Positions 34,800-41,745 of a DNA stretch of 64,000 bases are shown piece by piece. The stretch lies in the NCBI RefSeq assembly GCF_002454115.1, contig NZ_DKIH01000009.1, positions 142,909 through 206,908 on the forward strand. The letters run 5' to 3'. The translations under genes and the position numbers were made by a program. Each line of letters starts with the position of its first letter. Position 1 is the first letter of the stretch. The notes under the pieces were generated by a model. It saw only the letters and a list, made by a program, of their open reading frames with translations. It ran no database searches and had not been told where the DNA came from. This DNA is from Sphingopyxis sp. UBA6723. GTDB taxonomy: Bacteria; Pseudomonadota; Alphaproteobacteria; Sphingomonadales; Sphingomonadaceae.

Positions 34800-34883
34800 C
34801 GTCATTGCGAGGAGCGAAGCGACGCGGCAATCCAGAATAGGCATAAGCCGCCCTGAATTGCTTCGCTCCGCTCGCAATGACGA
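34800..34883. repeat. inverted repeat, CGTCATTGCGAG family
   Basis: The left arm at 34800-34836 begins CGTCATTGCGAGGAGCGAAG, and the right arm at 34853-34883 reads TTGCTTCGCTCCGCTCGCAA and TGACG. Together they form a long imperfect stem-loop between the convergent ZnuD-like receptor and the 179-residue secreted protein. A second, better-paired copy lies at 58348-58423. No protein-coding content. It may act as a crude bidirectional terminator. Confidence 0.85.
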
Positions 34884-34914
34884 GAGCGGCGGGAGCTATC
34901 TTCCCAACCGATTC

Positions 34915-35454
34915 TTAAAACGGCAATTGCTTGCGCTTGTTCCAGTAAATCGAGGTCGCCGCGGCATAGGCACCGACCTTTTCCCACGCCGTACTATCGA
35001 CTTTCTCGATATCGACGCCGCTGGCGATATAGGCTTGGACGATCTTCATGATCTGATCTTCGGACATATCGCTCGATAAATCGGGGTTGGCGCCCGCAGG
35101 TCCAAAATCGAGCGCCTTGTCGACGATTGCCGACGAGAGATTGAACTTGGCGATGTCACCAATCAGCCATTCGCGCGAAATGCGCGCAAGGCTGTATTCC
35201 AGATAGTCGGACTTCTGCGCTTCGGCGATGCCATGCTTTGTAACGCAGTCCTCGGTTATCGTCGCCAGCTGCTTGAACAGCGCTTCGCGTAAGGCGTCGT
35301 CGCCTCCGCCCGCCATCGCTGCACCGATGGACGCTTTGGCGTCCGCGGCAACCGCCGACACGGCGCAATCGAACTTCTCGCCTTCCTGCGCCGCGGCCCC
35401 AGCGGGCAGCGCCACCATCGCCAGCGCGGCGCTCGCGATCAAACCCTTCATCAT
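34915..35454 (-). CDS. hypothetical exported protein
   Basis: A 179-residue protein with a clear signal peptide (KGLIASAALAMVALPAGAAAQ, cleavage after AAAQ). The mature part is helical and mildly acidic, with two cysteines (FDCAVSA and EDCVTKHG) that could form a disulfide in the periplasm. I do not recognise a family. It follows fabG by 34 bases on the same strand and so may be cotranscribed, and it converges on the ZnuD-like receptor across a palindromic repeat. Function unknown. Confidence 0.75.
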   Translation of the reverse strand: MMKGLIASAALAMVALPAGAAAQEGEKFDCAVSAVAADAKASIGAAMAGGGDDALREALFKQLATITEDCVTKHGIAEAQKSDYLEYSLARISREWLIGDIAKFNLSSAIVDKALDFGPAGANPDLSSDMSEDQIMKIVQAYIASGVDIEKVDSTAWEKVGAYAAATSIYWNKRKQLPF

Positions 35455-35488
35455 CCCGATATTCCCTTCACTGTGACCGCGCGATCCA

Positions 35489-36229
35489 TCAGGACAGCAT
35501 GGCCATGCCGCCGTTCACATGCAACGTCTGACCGGTGACATAACCGGCCTCCTTCGACGCCAGATAGACGACCGCCGCGGCGATATCGCCCCCCTCGCCC
35601 ATCCGTCCCGCCGGAATGCGTTGGTTGAGCGCTTCTTTCTGCGCGTCGGGGAGGTCGTCGGTCATTGCGGTCGCGATAAACCCCGGTGCGACGCAGTTCG
35701 CGGTCACCCCGCGGCTCGCCAGTTCCTGCGCCAGCGCCTTGGTCATGCCGGTGACCCCCGCCTTCGACGCCGCATAATTGGCCTGCCCGGGATTGCCGGT
35801 GGCGCCGACGACGCTGGTGATCGAAATGATGCGCCCGAACCTCGCCTTCATCATCGGCTTGGCGGCAGCCCGGGCGAGGCGGAAATTGGCCTCCAGATTG
35901 ATGCGGATGACATCCATCCACTCCTCGTCCTTCATCCGCATGATGAGGTTATCGCGCGTCACCCCGGCGTTGTTGACCAGAATATCGAGCTTGCCGAGTG
36001 CTTCGACCGCCGCCGGGACGAGCGCATCGACCGCCGCCGCATCGCCCAGATTGCAAGGCAACGCGACATGATCGCCGCCCAGCGCGTCGCGAAAGGCATT
36101 CAGCTTATCGGCATTGGACCCCGAAACCGCCAGCCGCGCCCCCTGCCCCGCCAGCGCCTGCGCAATCGCGGAGCCGATACCGCCCGAGGCGCCGGTAACA
36201 AGGGCCGTCATGCCGGTGAGATCGAACAT
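35489..36229 (-). CDS. fabG: 3-oxoacyl-ACP reductase
   Basis: A 246-residue short-chain dehydrogenase that reduces 3-oxoacyl-ACP with NADPH in fatty acid elongation. The cofactor loop is TGASGGIGSAIA, and NNAGVTRDNL is the structural NNAG motif. The catalytic triad is S139, Y152 and K156 (ITSVVGATGNPGQANYAASKAG). The C-terminus GQTLHVNGGMAML is typical of FabG. fabD lies upstream on the same strand, but a GxxExxY element separates the two genes. Confidence 0.96.
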   Translation of the reverse strand: MFDLTGMTALVTGASGGIGSAIAQALAGQGARLAVSGSNADKLNAFRDALGGDHVALPCNLGDAAAVDALVPAAVEALGKLDILVNNAGVTRDNLIMRMKDEEWMDVIRINLEANFRLARAAAKPMMKARFGRIISITSVVGATGNPGQANYAASKAGVTGMTKALAQELASRGVTANCVAPGFIATAMTDDLPDAQKEALNQRIPAGRMGEGGDIAAAVVYLASKEAGYVTGQTLHVNGGMAMLS

Positions 36230-36243
36230 CTGAGTTGCTTCCT

Positions 36244-36660
36244 TTATTGGTTCACGCGGAGACGCGGAGACGCGGAGGGTTTATGGTCGTTGACGATGCG
36301 CCGGACGCCCTCCTTGAGCGTGGCGCCGCCGAAGTTGACTAACAGGCCGACCGCTTGGCCGGTGAGGCGCAGATAGGTCAAGAGCTGTTTGCCATGCGCC
36401 GCATTGAGACGCTCCACAGACTTGATTTCGACGAGCAGCCGGTCGTCAACAAGAAGGTCGATACGGAACGCCGCTTCGAAGCGCATATCTTCGAACTGAA
36501 TATCGATCGGCTTTTGCCGATCGACCTTATAGCCCATCTGGATCAGCTTGCCCGCCAGTATCGTTTCGTGGACGCTTTCCAGCAGCCCGGGACCCAAATC
36601 CCGATGCACGCGGAGGGACAGATTCAGCACATCGCCGCTCACGACATCGATATCCTGCAC
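36244..36660 (-). CDS. GxxExxY family protein
   Basis: A 138-residue protein with the family signature DLGPGLLESVHE (GxxExxx at about residues 24-30), then FRIDLLVDDRLLVEIKSVERLNAAHGKQLLTYLRLTGQAVGLLVNFG. The D...EIK pattern resembles a PD-(D/E)XK nuclease core; a nuclease activity has been suggested for the family but is not established. The GTG at 36660 is likely, with GGAGGGGG upstream inside the right inverted repeat; the longer frame needs a TTG. The gene fills the fabD-fabG gap and is bounded by inverted repeats, which suggests insertion as a unit. Confidence 0.82.
   Translation of the reverse strand: MQDIDVVSGDVLNLSLRVHRDLGPGLLESVHETILAGKLIQMGYKVDRQKPIDIQFEDMRFEAAFRIDLLVDDRLLVEIKSVERLNAAHGKQLLTYLRLTGQAVGLLVNFGGATLKEGVRRIVNDHKPSASPRLRVNQ
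36250..36279. repeat. left terminal inverted repeat of GxxExxY element
   Basis: GTTCACGCGGAGACGCGG followed by AGACGCGGAGGG. It matches, in inverse orientation, the 22 bases at 36666-36687, apart from one extra 8-base AGACGCGG unit. It lies 20 bases upstream of the fabG start and encodes the last residues of the GxxExxY protein. Confidence 0.85.
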
Positions 36661-36665
36661 AGTCC

Positions 36666-36687
36666 CCCTCCGCGTCTCCGCGTGAAC
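36666..36687. repeat. right terminal inverted repeat of GxxExxY element
   Basis: CCCTCCGCGTCTCCGCGTGA and AC, the exact inverse complement of the left repeat minus one 8-base unit. It supplies the Shine-Dalgarno-like GGAGGGGG for the GxxExxY gene on the minus strand. An AT-rich tract (AAATTTTC) lies outside it, before the fabD stop. Confidence 0.85.
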
Positions 36688-36727
36688 AAATTTTCTCTGC
36701 GATCTCTGCCTTCTCAACGCGAATTGT

Positions 36728-37666
36728 TTAAAGGATTTTGAGCAAAGCCTCGATGTCGTCCATCGAAATCACGCTGACCGTTTCGACCTCCCCCGATGCG
36801 CTGCGCTTGACCATCGGCGATAGCACTTTGCCGCCGTATTCGACGAACTGCGTCACCCCGACGCCCTCCATCGCGCCGACGCTTTCGCGCCAGCGGACGC
36901 GGCCGGTGACTTGTTGCACCAGCAGGTCGCGGATTGTGTCGGCGTCGCTCACCGGGCTGGCAGTGACGTTGGCGACCACCGGGACCAGCGGCGCAGACGG
37001 CGGATTCGCGCCCAGCGCCTCGGCCATCGCATCGGCGGCGGGCTGCATCAGCGGGCAGTGGAAGGGCGCGGAGACGGGAAGCAGCAGTCCGCGCTTGATG
37101 CCATAATCTTTCACCAGCGCCACCGCGCGTTCGATCGCGCCCTTGTGGCCCGAGATCACGACCTGCGTCGGGTCATTATCGTTCGCGACGGTGCAGATTT
37201 CACCCTCGGCCGCGGCATCGGCTAGCTTCTGCGCCGACTCGATATCGGCGCCGATCAAGGCCGCCATCGCTCCGACGCCAACCGGCACCGCCGCCTGCAT
37301 CGCCTGACCGCGCGTCTTGAGCAGGCGCGCCGTGGTCGCAAGGTCAAAGGCGCCCGCCGCGCAGAGCGCCGAATACTCGCCCAGGCTGTGACCCGCGACA
37401 TAATCGGCCTTCGCCGCCAGCGTCACGCCACCTTCCTTCTCCAGCACGCGCAGCGTCGCGATCGCGTTCGCCATGATCGCGGGCTGGGCATTTTCGGTGA
37501 GCATCAGATCGTCCGCCAGCCCTTCGATCATCAGCCGGAACAGCTTCTGTCCCAGCGCGTCGTCGACCTCCTGAAACACCTCGCGCGCAACCGGCGATGC
37601 GTCGGACAGCGCCTTGCCCATGCCGACCGCCTGGCTGCCCTGACCCGGAAAAATGAATGCGCGCAT
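36728..37666 (-). CDS. fabD: malonyl-CoA:ACP transacylase
   Basis: A 312-residue acyltransferase that loads malonyl onto ACP. The N-terminal FIFPGQGSQAVGMGKAL forms the oxyanion region, S94 in AGHSLGEYSAL is the nucleophile, and the catalytic His is in LLPVSAPFHCPLM. QFVEYGGKVLSPMVKRS near the C-terminus is conserved. The ATG at 37666 has GGGGA upstream; the longer open frame is not conserved. The GxxExxY element directly downstream separates it from fabG. Confidence 0.96.
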   Translation of the reverse strand: MRAFIFPGQGSQAVGMGKALSDASPVAREVFQEVDDALGQKLFRLMIEGLADDLMLTENAQPAIMANAIATLRVLEKEGGVTLAAKADYVAGHSLGEYSALCAAGAFDLATTARLLKTRGQAMQAAVPVGVGAMAALIGADIESAQKLADAAAEGEICTVANDNDPTQVVISGHKGAIERAVALVKDYGIKRGLLLPVSAPFHCPLMQPAADAMAEALGANPPSAPLVPVVANVTASPVSDADTIRDLLVQQVTGRVRWRESVGAMEGVGVTQFVEYGGKVLSPMVKRSASGEVETVSVISMDDIEALLKIL

Positions 37667-37712
37667 ATTGCGTCCCCTAGCGTGATTTTTGAGTTGGGCC
37701 GCGCCTATTCCC

Positions 37713-38540
37713 TCACCCGGCCCGATGCAAGCCGAAGGGGACGACCTTGTTGTCCGCATCATGGCCAATATCGGCGCGGCCGAGATAGGGAATGTCGCAC
37801 CGCGCGCACCAGCCCTGCACAATGGCCTCGGCTTCGATACCGAACGGTCGTTCGTTTTCGCGGATATCGCTGACCCGGCCAAGCCGCAGCCCCGCCAGTC
37901 CGCGCGGCCCCAGATAACTGGCGACATGGAAAAACGCTCGGTCGAAGGCATAGAGATATTCGCTGACCTCCTCGACCAGCAGCACATGCCCCGCCAAGTC
38001 AGGTTCGAGCGGGGTGCCGAGCAGCATCGACAGCGTCATCAGGTTGAACGCCGCGTGGCGCGCGCCATGCTGCAATCCGTCCTCGCAAGCGCCCGGATCG
38101 CGCGCGACCAGCCAATCGAGCGCGCGCAGCACCGCCGCATCGCCGCCCTCGCGGCGGATATCGGCGACCATCGGGCCGTGCGCGACATGGTCGAACCCGT
38201 CACGATACAGCGCCCCGAGTATATTGCCCTGATCCGAATAGCCAAGGAACGCCTTGCCACGCGCGACGTCGGTCATCGCCGCCACCGCATCCTCGGCGAT
38301 CCGACACGCGCCATAACCGCCGCGCGCGAACCAGATCGCGTCGATGTCCGGGCGGTTGGCCATCTCGACCAATGCCGCGAAGCGATGCCCGTCCTCGCCC
38401 GCGAAATGACCGTGGGTGGCAAAACATTGCGGGTCGAAGATCAGCTCGACGTCGGGATAGCCCAGGCTGGCGAGCGCGCGCACGGCCTCGGCATCGTCGG
38501 GCAAAATGGGAGTTGAGGGGGCGACAATTCCGATACGCAT
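37713..38540 (-). CDS. ldcA: LD-carboxypeptidase (peptidase family S66)
   Basis: A 275-residue cytoplasmic serine peptidase that removes the terminal D-Ala from murein tetrapeptides during recycling. The S66 catalytic triad is visible: S102 in FLGYSDQGN, Glu 190/191 in HVLLVEEVSEYLYAFDR and H260 in RADIGHDADNKVVPFG. The FARGGYGACRIAED motif is also typical. It is divergently arranged with a MurC/Mpl-type ligase, which suggests a shared recycling role. Gene symbol given by family; substrate not shown. Confidence 0.88.
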   Translation of the reverse strand: MRIGIVAPSTPILPDDAEAVRALASLGYPDVELIFDPQCFATHGHFAGEDGHRFAALVEMANRPDIDAIWFARGGYGACRIAEDAVAAMTDVARGKAFLGYSDQGNILGALYRDGFDHVAHGPMVADIRREGGDAAVLRALDWLVARDPGACEDGLQHGARHAAFNLMTLSMLLGTPLEPDLAGHVLLVEEVSEYLYAFDRAFFHVASYLGPRGLAGLRLGRVSDIRENERPFGIEAEAIVQGWCARCDIPYLGRADIGHDADNKVVPFGLHRAG

Positions 38541-38560
38541 TATTCAGCCAACCCCAATTT

Positions 38561-38642
38561 CCGTTCGAATCGAGCGAAGTCGAGATGCCCCGCGGCCTTG
38601 CGCCATCTCGATGGGTGTCTCGACTTCGCTCGACACGAACGG
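38561..38642. repeat. imperfect inverted repeat, second CTCGACTTCGCTCGACACGA copy
   Basis: The left arm is 38561-38585 (CCGTTCGAATCGAGCGAAGT, CGAGA) and the right arm 38618-38642 (TCTCGACTTCGCTCGACACG, AACGG). The right arm matches the copy at 16808-16832. It occupies the divergent ldcA/Mur-ligase intergenic region, where promoters for both genes must also lie. Confidence 0.8.
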
Positions 38643-38696
38643 GATTTGCGGCGAGCGCCGGTTGCAAACATTGCAGCAAGTCCATATCGCGCCGCG

Positions 38697-40085
38697 ATGG
38701 CGGAAAACAAATCCTATTTCTTCTGCGGCATCGGCGGGTCGGGCATGTTGCCGCTGGCGATGATCGTCGCGGCGCGCGGGGCGAGCGTTTCAGGGTCGGA
38801 TCGCAGCCGCGATCAAGGGCGCTCGCCTGAGAAATTCGCATGGCTCGAACGCCACGGGATCGCCTTCTACCCTCAGGACGGCAGCGGGCCGAAGGCGGGC
38901 CAGATTCTCATCGCCTCGGCCGCGATTGAGGATAGCGTTCCCGACATTGCCGCCGCCAACGCGCTCGGCCTTTCCCGCATGACCCGCGCCGACCTCAACG
39001 CCGCGCTGTTCAACGCCGCGACCCAGCCAATCGGGGTTGGCGGCACCAGCGGCAAGTCGACCGTCACCGGAATGATCGGCTGGATCCTCGCGAGAGCGGG
39101 CCGGAACCCTACGGTGATGAACGGCGCGGTGATGCGCAATTTCGCGAACGACGATCTGCCCTTTGCCAGCGCGCTGATTGGCGATGCGGAAACCTTCGTC
39201 AGCGAGGTCGACGAGAGCGACGGCTCCATCGCGCTCTACCGGCCCGACGTCGCGGTCGTCACCAATATCAGCCTCGACCACAAAAGCCTTGCCGAGTTGA
39301 ACGCGCTATTCGGCGACTTCGCTGCGACAGCCCGCATCGCGGTGATCAACGCCGACGATCCCGAATCCGCGCCGCTGCTCGCGGGTCACAACGTCATGCG
39401 CTTCGGATTCAGCGATGCCGCAGCGATCCGCGGCAGCGATTTCGAAGCCTTGCCCGATGGCTGCCGCTTCACCGTCAGCTTCGCCGGCGATCGGCACGCG
39501 GTGCGCCTGCGGATGCCCGGGCGCCACAATGCGATGAACGCCCTTGCGGCGATTGCCGCGGCGCGCGCGGTCAATGTTTCGGTCGCGCAGTCGGTCGCCG
39601 CCCTCGCCGATTTCGCTGGTCTCGCGCGCCGCTATGAGGTGTTGGGTCAAGCGAACGGCGTCACCGTCATCGACGATTTTGCGCACAACCCCGACAAAGT
39701 TGCCGCAACCCTCGCCGCGGTCGCCGAGCTACCGGGCCGCGCGCTGCTGTTCTTCCAGCCGCACGGTTATGGCCCGCTACGCCAGATGGGCAAGGAACTT
39801 GGAGCGAGCTTTGCCAAGGGGATGCGCGACGGCGACAAGCTCTATGTCTGCGATCCCGTCTATTTCGGCGGCACCGTCGACCGCAGCATCGGCAGCGAGG
39901 CACTGGTCGCCGATATCGTCGCGGGCGGCGGCGATGCGGTGCATCTGACCACGCGTGCGCATTGCGGTGCAGCGATCCTCGACAAAGCAAAAGCAGGCGA
40001 CCGCATCCTCATCCTCGGCGCGCGCGACGACACCCTGACCGAATTCGGGCATGAATTGCTGGCGAAGCTGGCTTCGCGCGCTTGA
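38697..40085 (+). CDS. Mur ligase family protein (MurC/Mpl-like, atypical P-loop)
   Basis: A 462-residue three-domain Mur ligase. The N-domain begins YFFCGIGGSGMLPLAMIVAARG. The ATP loop is GTSGKST (residues 116-122) rather than the GTHGKTT of MurC and Mpl. EVDESDGSIALYRPDVAVVTNISLDHKS and MPGRHNAMNALAAIAAAR define the centre, and VIDDFAHNPDKVAATLAAV with FQPHGYGPLRQMGKEL the C-domain. The genuine murC is at 16859-18295. Divergence from ldcA suggests ligation of recycled muropeptides to UDP-MurNAc (the Mpl role), but this is inference. The ATG at 38697 follows a repeat-containing leader. Confidence 0.8.
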   Translation: MAENKSYFFCGIGGSGMLPLAMIVAARGASVSGSDRSRDQGRSPEKFAWLERHGIAFYPQDGSGPKAGQILIASAAIEDSVPDIAAANALGLSRMTRADLNAALFNAATQPIGVGGTSGKSTVTGMIGWILARAGRNPTVMNGAVMRNFANDDLPFASALIGDAETFVSEVDESDGSIALYRPDVAVVTNISLDHKSLAELNALFGDFAATARIAVINADDPESAPLLAGHNVMRFGFSDAAAIRGSDFEALPDGCRFTVSFAGDRHAVRLRMPGRHNAMNALAAIAAARAVNVSVAQSVAALADFAGLARRYEVLGQANGVTVIDDFAHNPDKVAATLAAVAELPGRALLFFQPHGYGPLRQMGKELGASFAKGMRDGDKLYVCDPVYFGGTVDRSIGSEALVADIVAGGGDAVHLTTRAHCGAAILDKAKAGDRILILGARDDTLTEFGHELLAKLASRA

Positions 40086-40150
40086 TTCCCCCGCGCAATT
40101 CTGTATAGGCGCCCTCATTCGGGGCGAGGCTCTATGCCGTCGCCCCGTTT

Positions 40151-40172
40151 GCTTTGCACCGATTCGCAAAGC
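40151..40172 (+). promoter_or_regulatory. hairpin in the rpsF leader
   Basis: GCTTTGC, loop ACCGATTC, GCAAAGC: a perfect 7-bp stem with CCG in the loop, 69 bases before rpsF. Many bacteria carry an S6:S18-binding leader motif with an essential CCG upstream of rpsF. The position and CCG fit loosely, but the full motif (bulged stem) is not demonstrated. Confidence 0.4.
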
Positions 40173-40240
40173 GAGACGACAGCCGGAGGGGCCTGCGATT
40201 GGCGCAGGTCAGCGATCGGCCAAATCGAAGGAAGCGCATC

Positions 40241-40618
40241 ATGCCGTTCTACGAGCATGTTTTTATCGCGCGTCAGGACCTGAGCCAGGCTCAGGTCGAC
40301 GCGCTGGCGGAAACCGTCACCAATATCGTCACCGAATATAAGGGTGAGGTCCACAAGACCGAAACCTGGGGCCTGAAGCAGCTCGCCTACAAGATCCAGA
40401 AGAACCGCAAGGGTCATTATGTGATGTTGTCGGCTGAAGTGTCGGGCGAAGCGATTGCCGAGATCGAGCGTCAGGCGGCGATCAGCGAAGACATCATCCG
40501 CTGGATGACGATCAAGGTCGACGAACTTGAAAAAGGCCCGTCGGTCATGATGCGCAAGCAAGAACGTCGTGGCGGCCGCGGCGAACGTGGCGGTCGTGAC
40601 CGCGACGGCGAAGAATAA
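40241..40618 (+). CDS. rpsF: 30S ribosomal protein S6
   Basis: The 125-residue small-subunit protein that binds 16S rRNA with S18. MPFYEHVFIARQDLSQAQVDAL and HKTETWGLKQLAYKIQKNRKGHYVML are typical of S6. The C-terminus is an Arg/Gly-rich tail (RRGGRGERGGRDRDGEE), as in several alphaproteobacteria. The ATG at 40241 has GAAGGAAG upstream. First gene of the rpsF-rpsR-rplI operon; the 155 bases before it contain a possible autoregulatory hairpin. Confidence 0.97.
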   Translation: MPFYEHVFIARQDLSQAQVDALAETVTNIVTEYKGEVHKTETWGLKQLAYKIQKNRKGHYVMLSAEVSGEAIAEIERQAAISEDIIRWMTIKVDELEKGPSVMMRKQERRGGRGERGGRDRDGEE

Positions 40619-40629
40619 GGATAACGATC

Positions 40630-40854
40630 ATGGCACGACCCTTTTTCCGCCGCCGCAAGACCTGCCCCTTCACTGCGAAGGACGCACCGGTCATCGATTA
40701 CAAGGACGTTCGCCTGCTCCAGGGTTACCTGTCGGAGCGTGGCAAGATCGTCCCGTCGCGGATTACCGCGGTGTCCGCAAAAAAGCAGCGTGAGCTGGCA
40801 AAAGCGATCAAACGCTCGCGCCACATCGGCCTGCTCCCCTACATTGTGAAGTAA
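40630..40854 (+). CDS. rpsR: 30S ribosomal protein S18
   Basis: The 74-residue S18, partner of S6 on the 30S platform. MARPFFRRRKTCPFTAKDAPVIDYKDVRLLQGYLSERGKIVPSRIT and KRSRHIGLLPYIVK are textbook S18. It retains a single Cys (TCPF) rather than a full zinc-binding set. It lies 11 bases after rpsF and 14 bases before rplI within one operon. Confidence 0.98.
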   Translation: MARPFFRRRKTCPFTAKDAPVIDYKDVRLLQGYLSERGKIVPSRITAVSAKKQRELAKAIKRSRHIGLLPYIVK

Positions 40855-40868
40855 GGAGGGCTGGTCTG

Positions 40869-41504
40869 ATGGAAATCATTCTGCTCGAACGTATCGAGAA
40901 ACTCGGCGGCATCGGCGATGTCGTCAACGTCAAGAACGGCTTTGCCCGCAACTATTTGTTGCCCAACAACAAGGCACTGCGCGCGAACGACACCAACCGC
41001 AAGCTGTTCGAAGCGAACCGCGGCAAGATCGAGGCCGATAACGCCGAACGTCGCAGCGAAGCCGAAGGCCGCGCCAAGGATATCGACGGCAAGCAGATCG
41101 TCCTGATCCGCCAGGCGTCGAACACCGGCCAGCTTTATGGTTCGGTTTCGGTCCGCGACATCGTCGACGCGCTGGCCGAGGACGGCATCACCGACATCGG
41201 CAAGTCGATGGTTGCGCTCGAACGTCCGATCAAGGCGCTCGGCCTGGTCGACGTCAAGGTCAAGCTGCACCCCGAAGTCATCGTGTCGGTCGGCGTCAAC
41301 GTCGCCCGCTCGCCCGATGAAGCCGAGATGCAGAAGCAAGGCATCGACGTCATCGCCGCAATGTTCGAAGAAGAACAGGCCGAAGCCGTCGCCACGGCGC
41401 TCGAGCCCGACAGCGAAGACGAATTCGACGACGCCACGCCGCCGTCGGAACGCGCTGCCGAAACCAGCGACGACGCTGCGGACGAAGAGGGCGACAAGGC
41501 CTAA
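40869..41504 (+). CDS. rplI: 50S ribosomal protein L9 with acidic C-terminal extension
   Basis: A 211-residue L9, against about 150 in most bacteria. The N-terminal domain MEIILLERIEKLGGIGDVVNVKNGFARNYLLP and the connecting helix (NRGKIEADNAERRSEAEGRA) are normal, and the C-terminal rRNA-binding domain includes LYGSVSVRDIVDAL. From about residue 150 there is a Glu/Asp/Ala-rich tail (EEEQAEAVATALEPDSEDEFDD...) not needed for the fold. Shine-Dalgarno AAGGAGG precedes the ATG. Operon end, followed by a strong terminator. Confidence 0.97.
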   Translation: MEIILLERIEKLGGIGDVVNVKNGFARNYLLPNNKALRANDTNRKLFEANRGKIEADNAERRSEAEGRAKDIDGKQIVLIRQASNTGQLYGSVSVRDIVDALAEDGITDIGKSMVALERPIKALGLVDVKVKLHPEVIVSVGVNVARSPDEAEMQKQGIDVIAAMFEEEQAEAVATALEPDSEDEFDDATPPSERAAETSDDAADEEGDKA

Positions 41505-41532
41505 TCTCCTTCCGCTTCGTTGCAAGACATAG

Positions 41533-41568
41533 AAAAGGCTCCGGAACCCAGCGTTCCGGAGCCTTTTT
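41533..41568 (+). terminator. factor-independent terminator after rplI
   Basis: AAAAGGCTCCGGAAC, loop CCAGC, GTTCCGGAGCCTTTTT: a 15-bp perfect stem including an A/T extension, followed by a T tract. It lies 28 bases after the rplI stop and clearly ends the ribosomal protein operon. Confidence 0.93.
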
Positions 41569-41627
41569 CGTTACCTACAAGAGCGGCGATGCAAACTTCA
41601 GAATAGCAGGCGGATATTTATTGATTT

Positions 41628-41705
41628 CGTCATCCCGGCGAAGGCCGGGATCTCACCCTCCCGATTTGAGACACCGGCGAGATCCCGGCCTTCGCCGGGA
41701 TGACG
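41628..41705. repeat. perfect 27-bp inverted repeat, CATCCCGGCGAAGGCCGGGA family
   Basis: The left arm at 41628-41654 and right arm at 41679-41705 are exact inverse complements over 27 bases around a 24-base spacer. Each arm is itself partly palindromic (CCCGGCGAAGGCCGGG). The element sits between the convergent rplI and folE genes. It has the character of a dispersed extragenic palindrome; no second copy occurs in this window. Confidence 0.88.
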
Positions 41706-41745
41706 ATCATGTTATAACCGCCCGCTCGTCGAACAGCCCCGTCCC

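Noticed and set aside
36244..36660. Transposase-type mobile element
   Set aside because: The protein has no transposase motif; I record it as a GxxExxY gene with flanking inverted repeats and leave mobility as a hypothesis.
36661..36717. Longer N-terminus for the GxxExxY protein
   Set aside because: Needs a TTG start and reads through the inverted repeat; the GTG at 36660 has a better ribosome-binding site.
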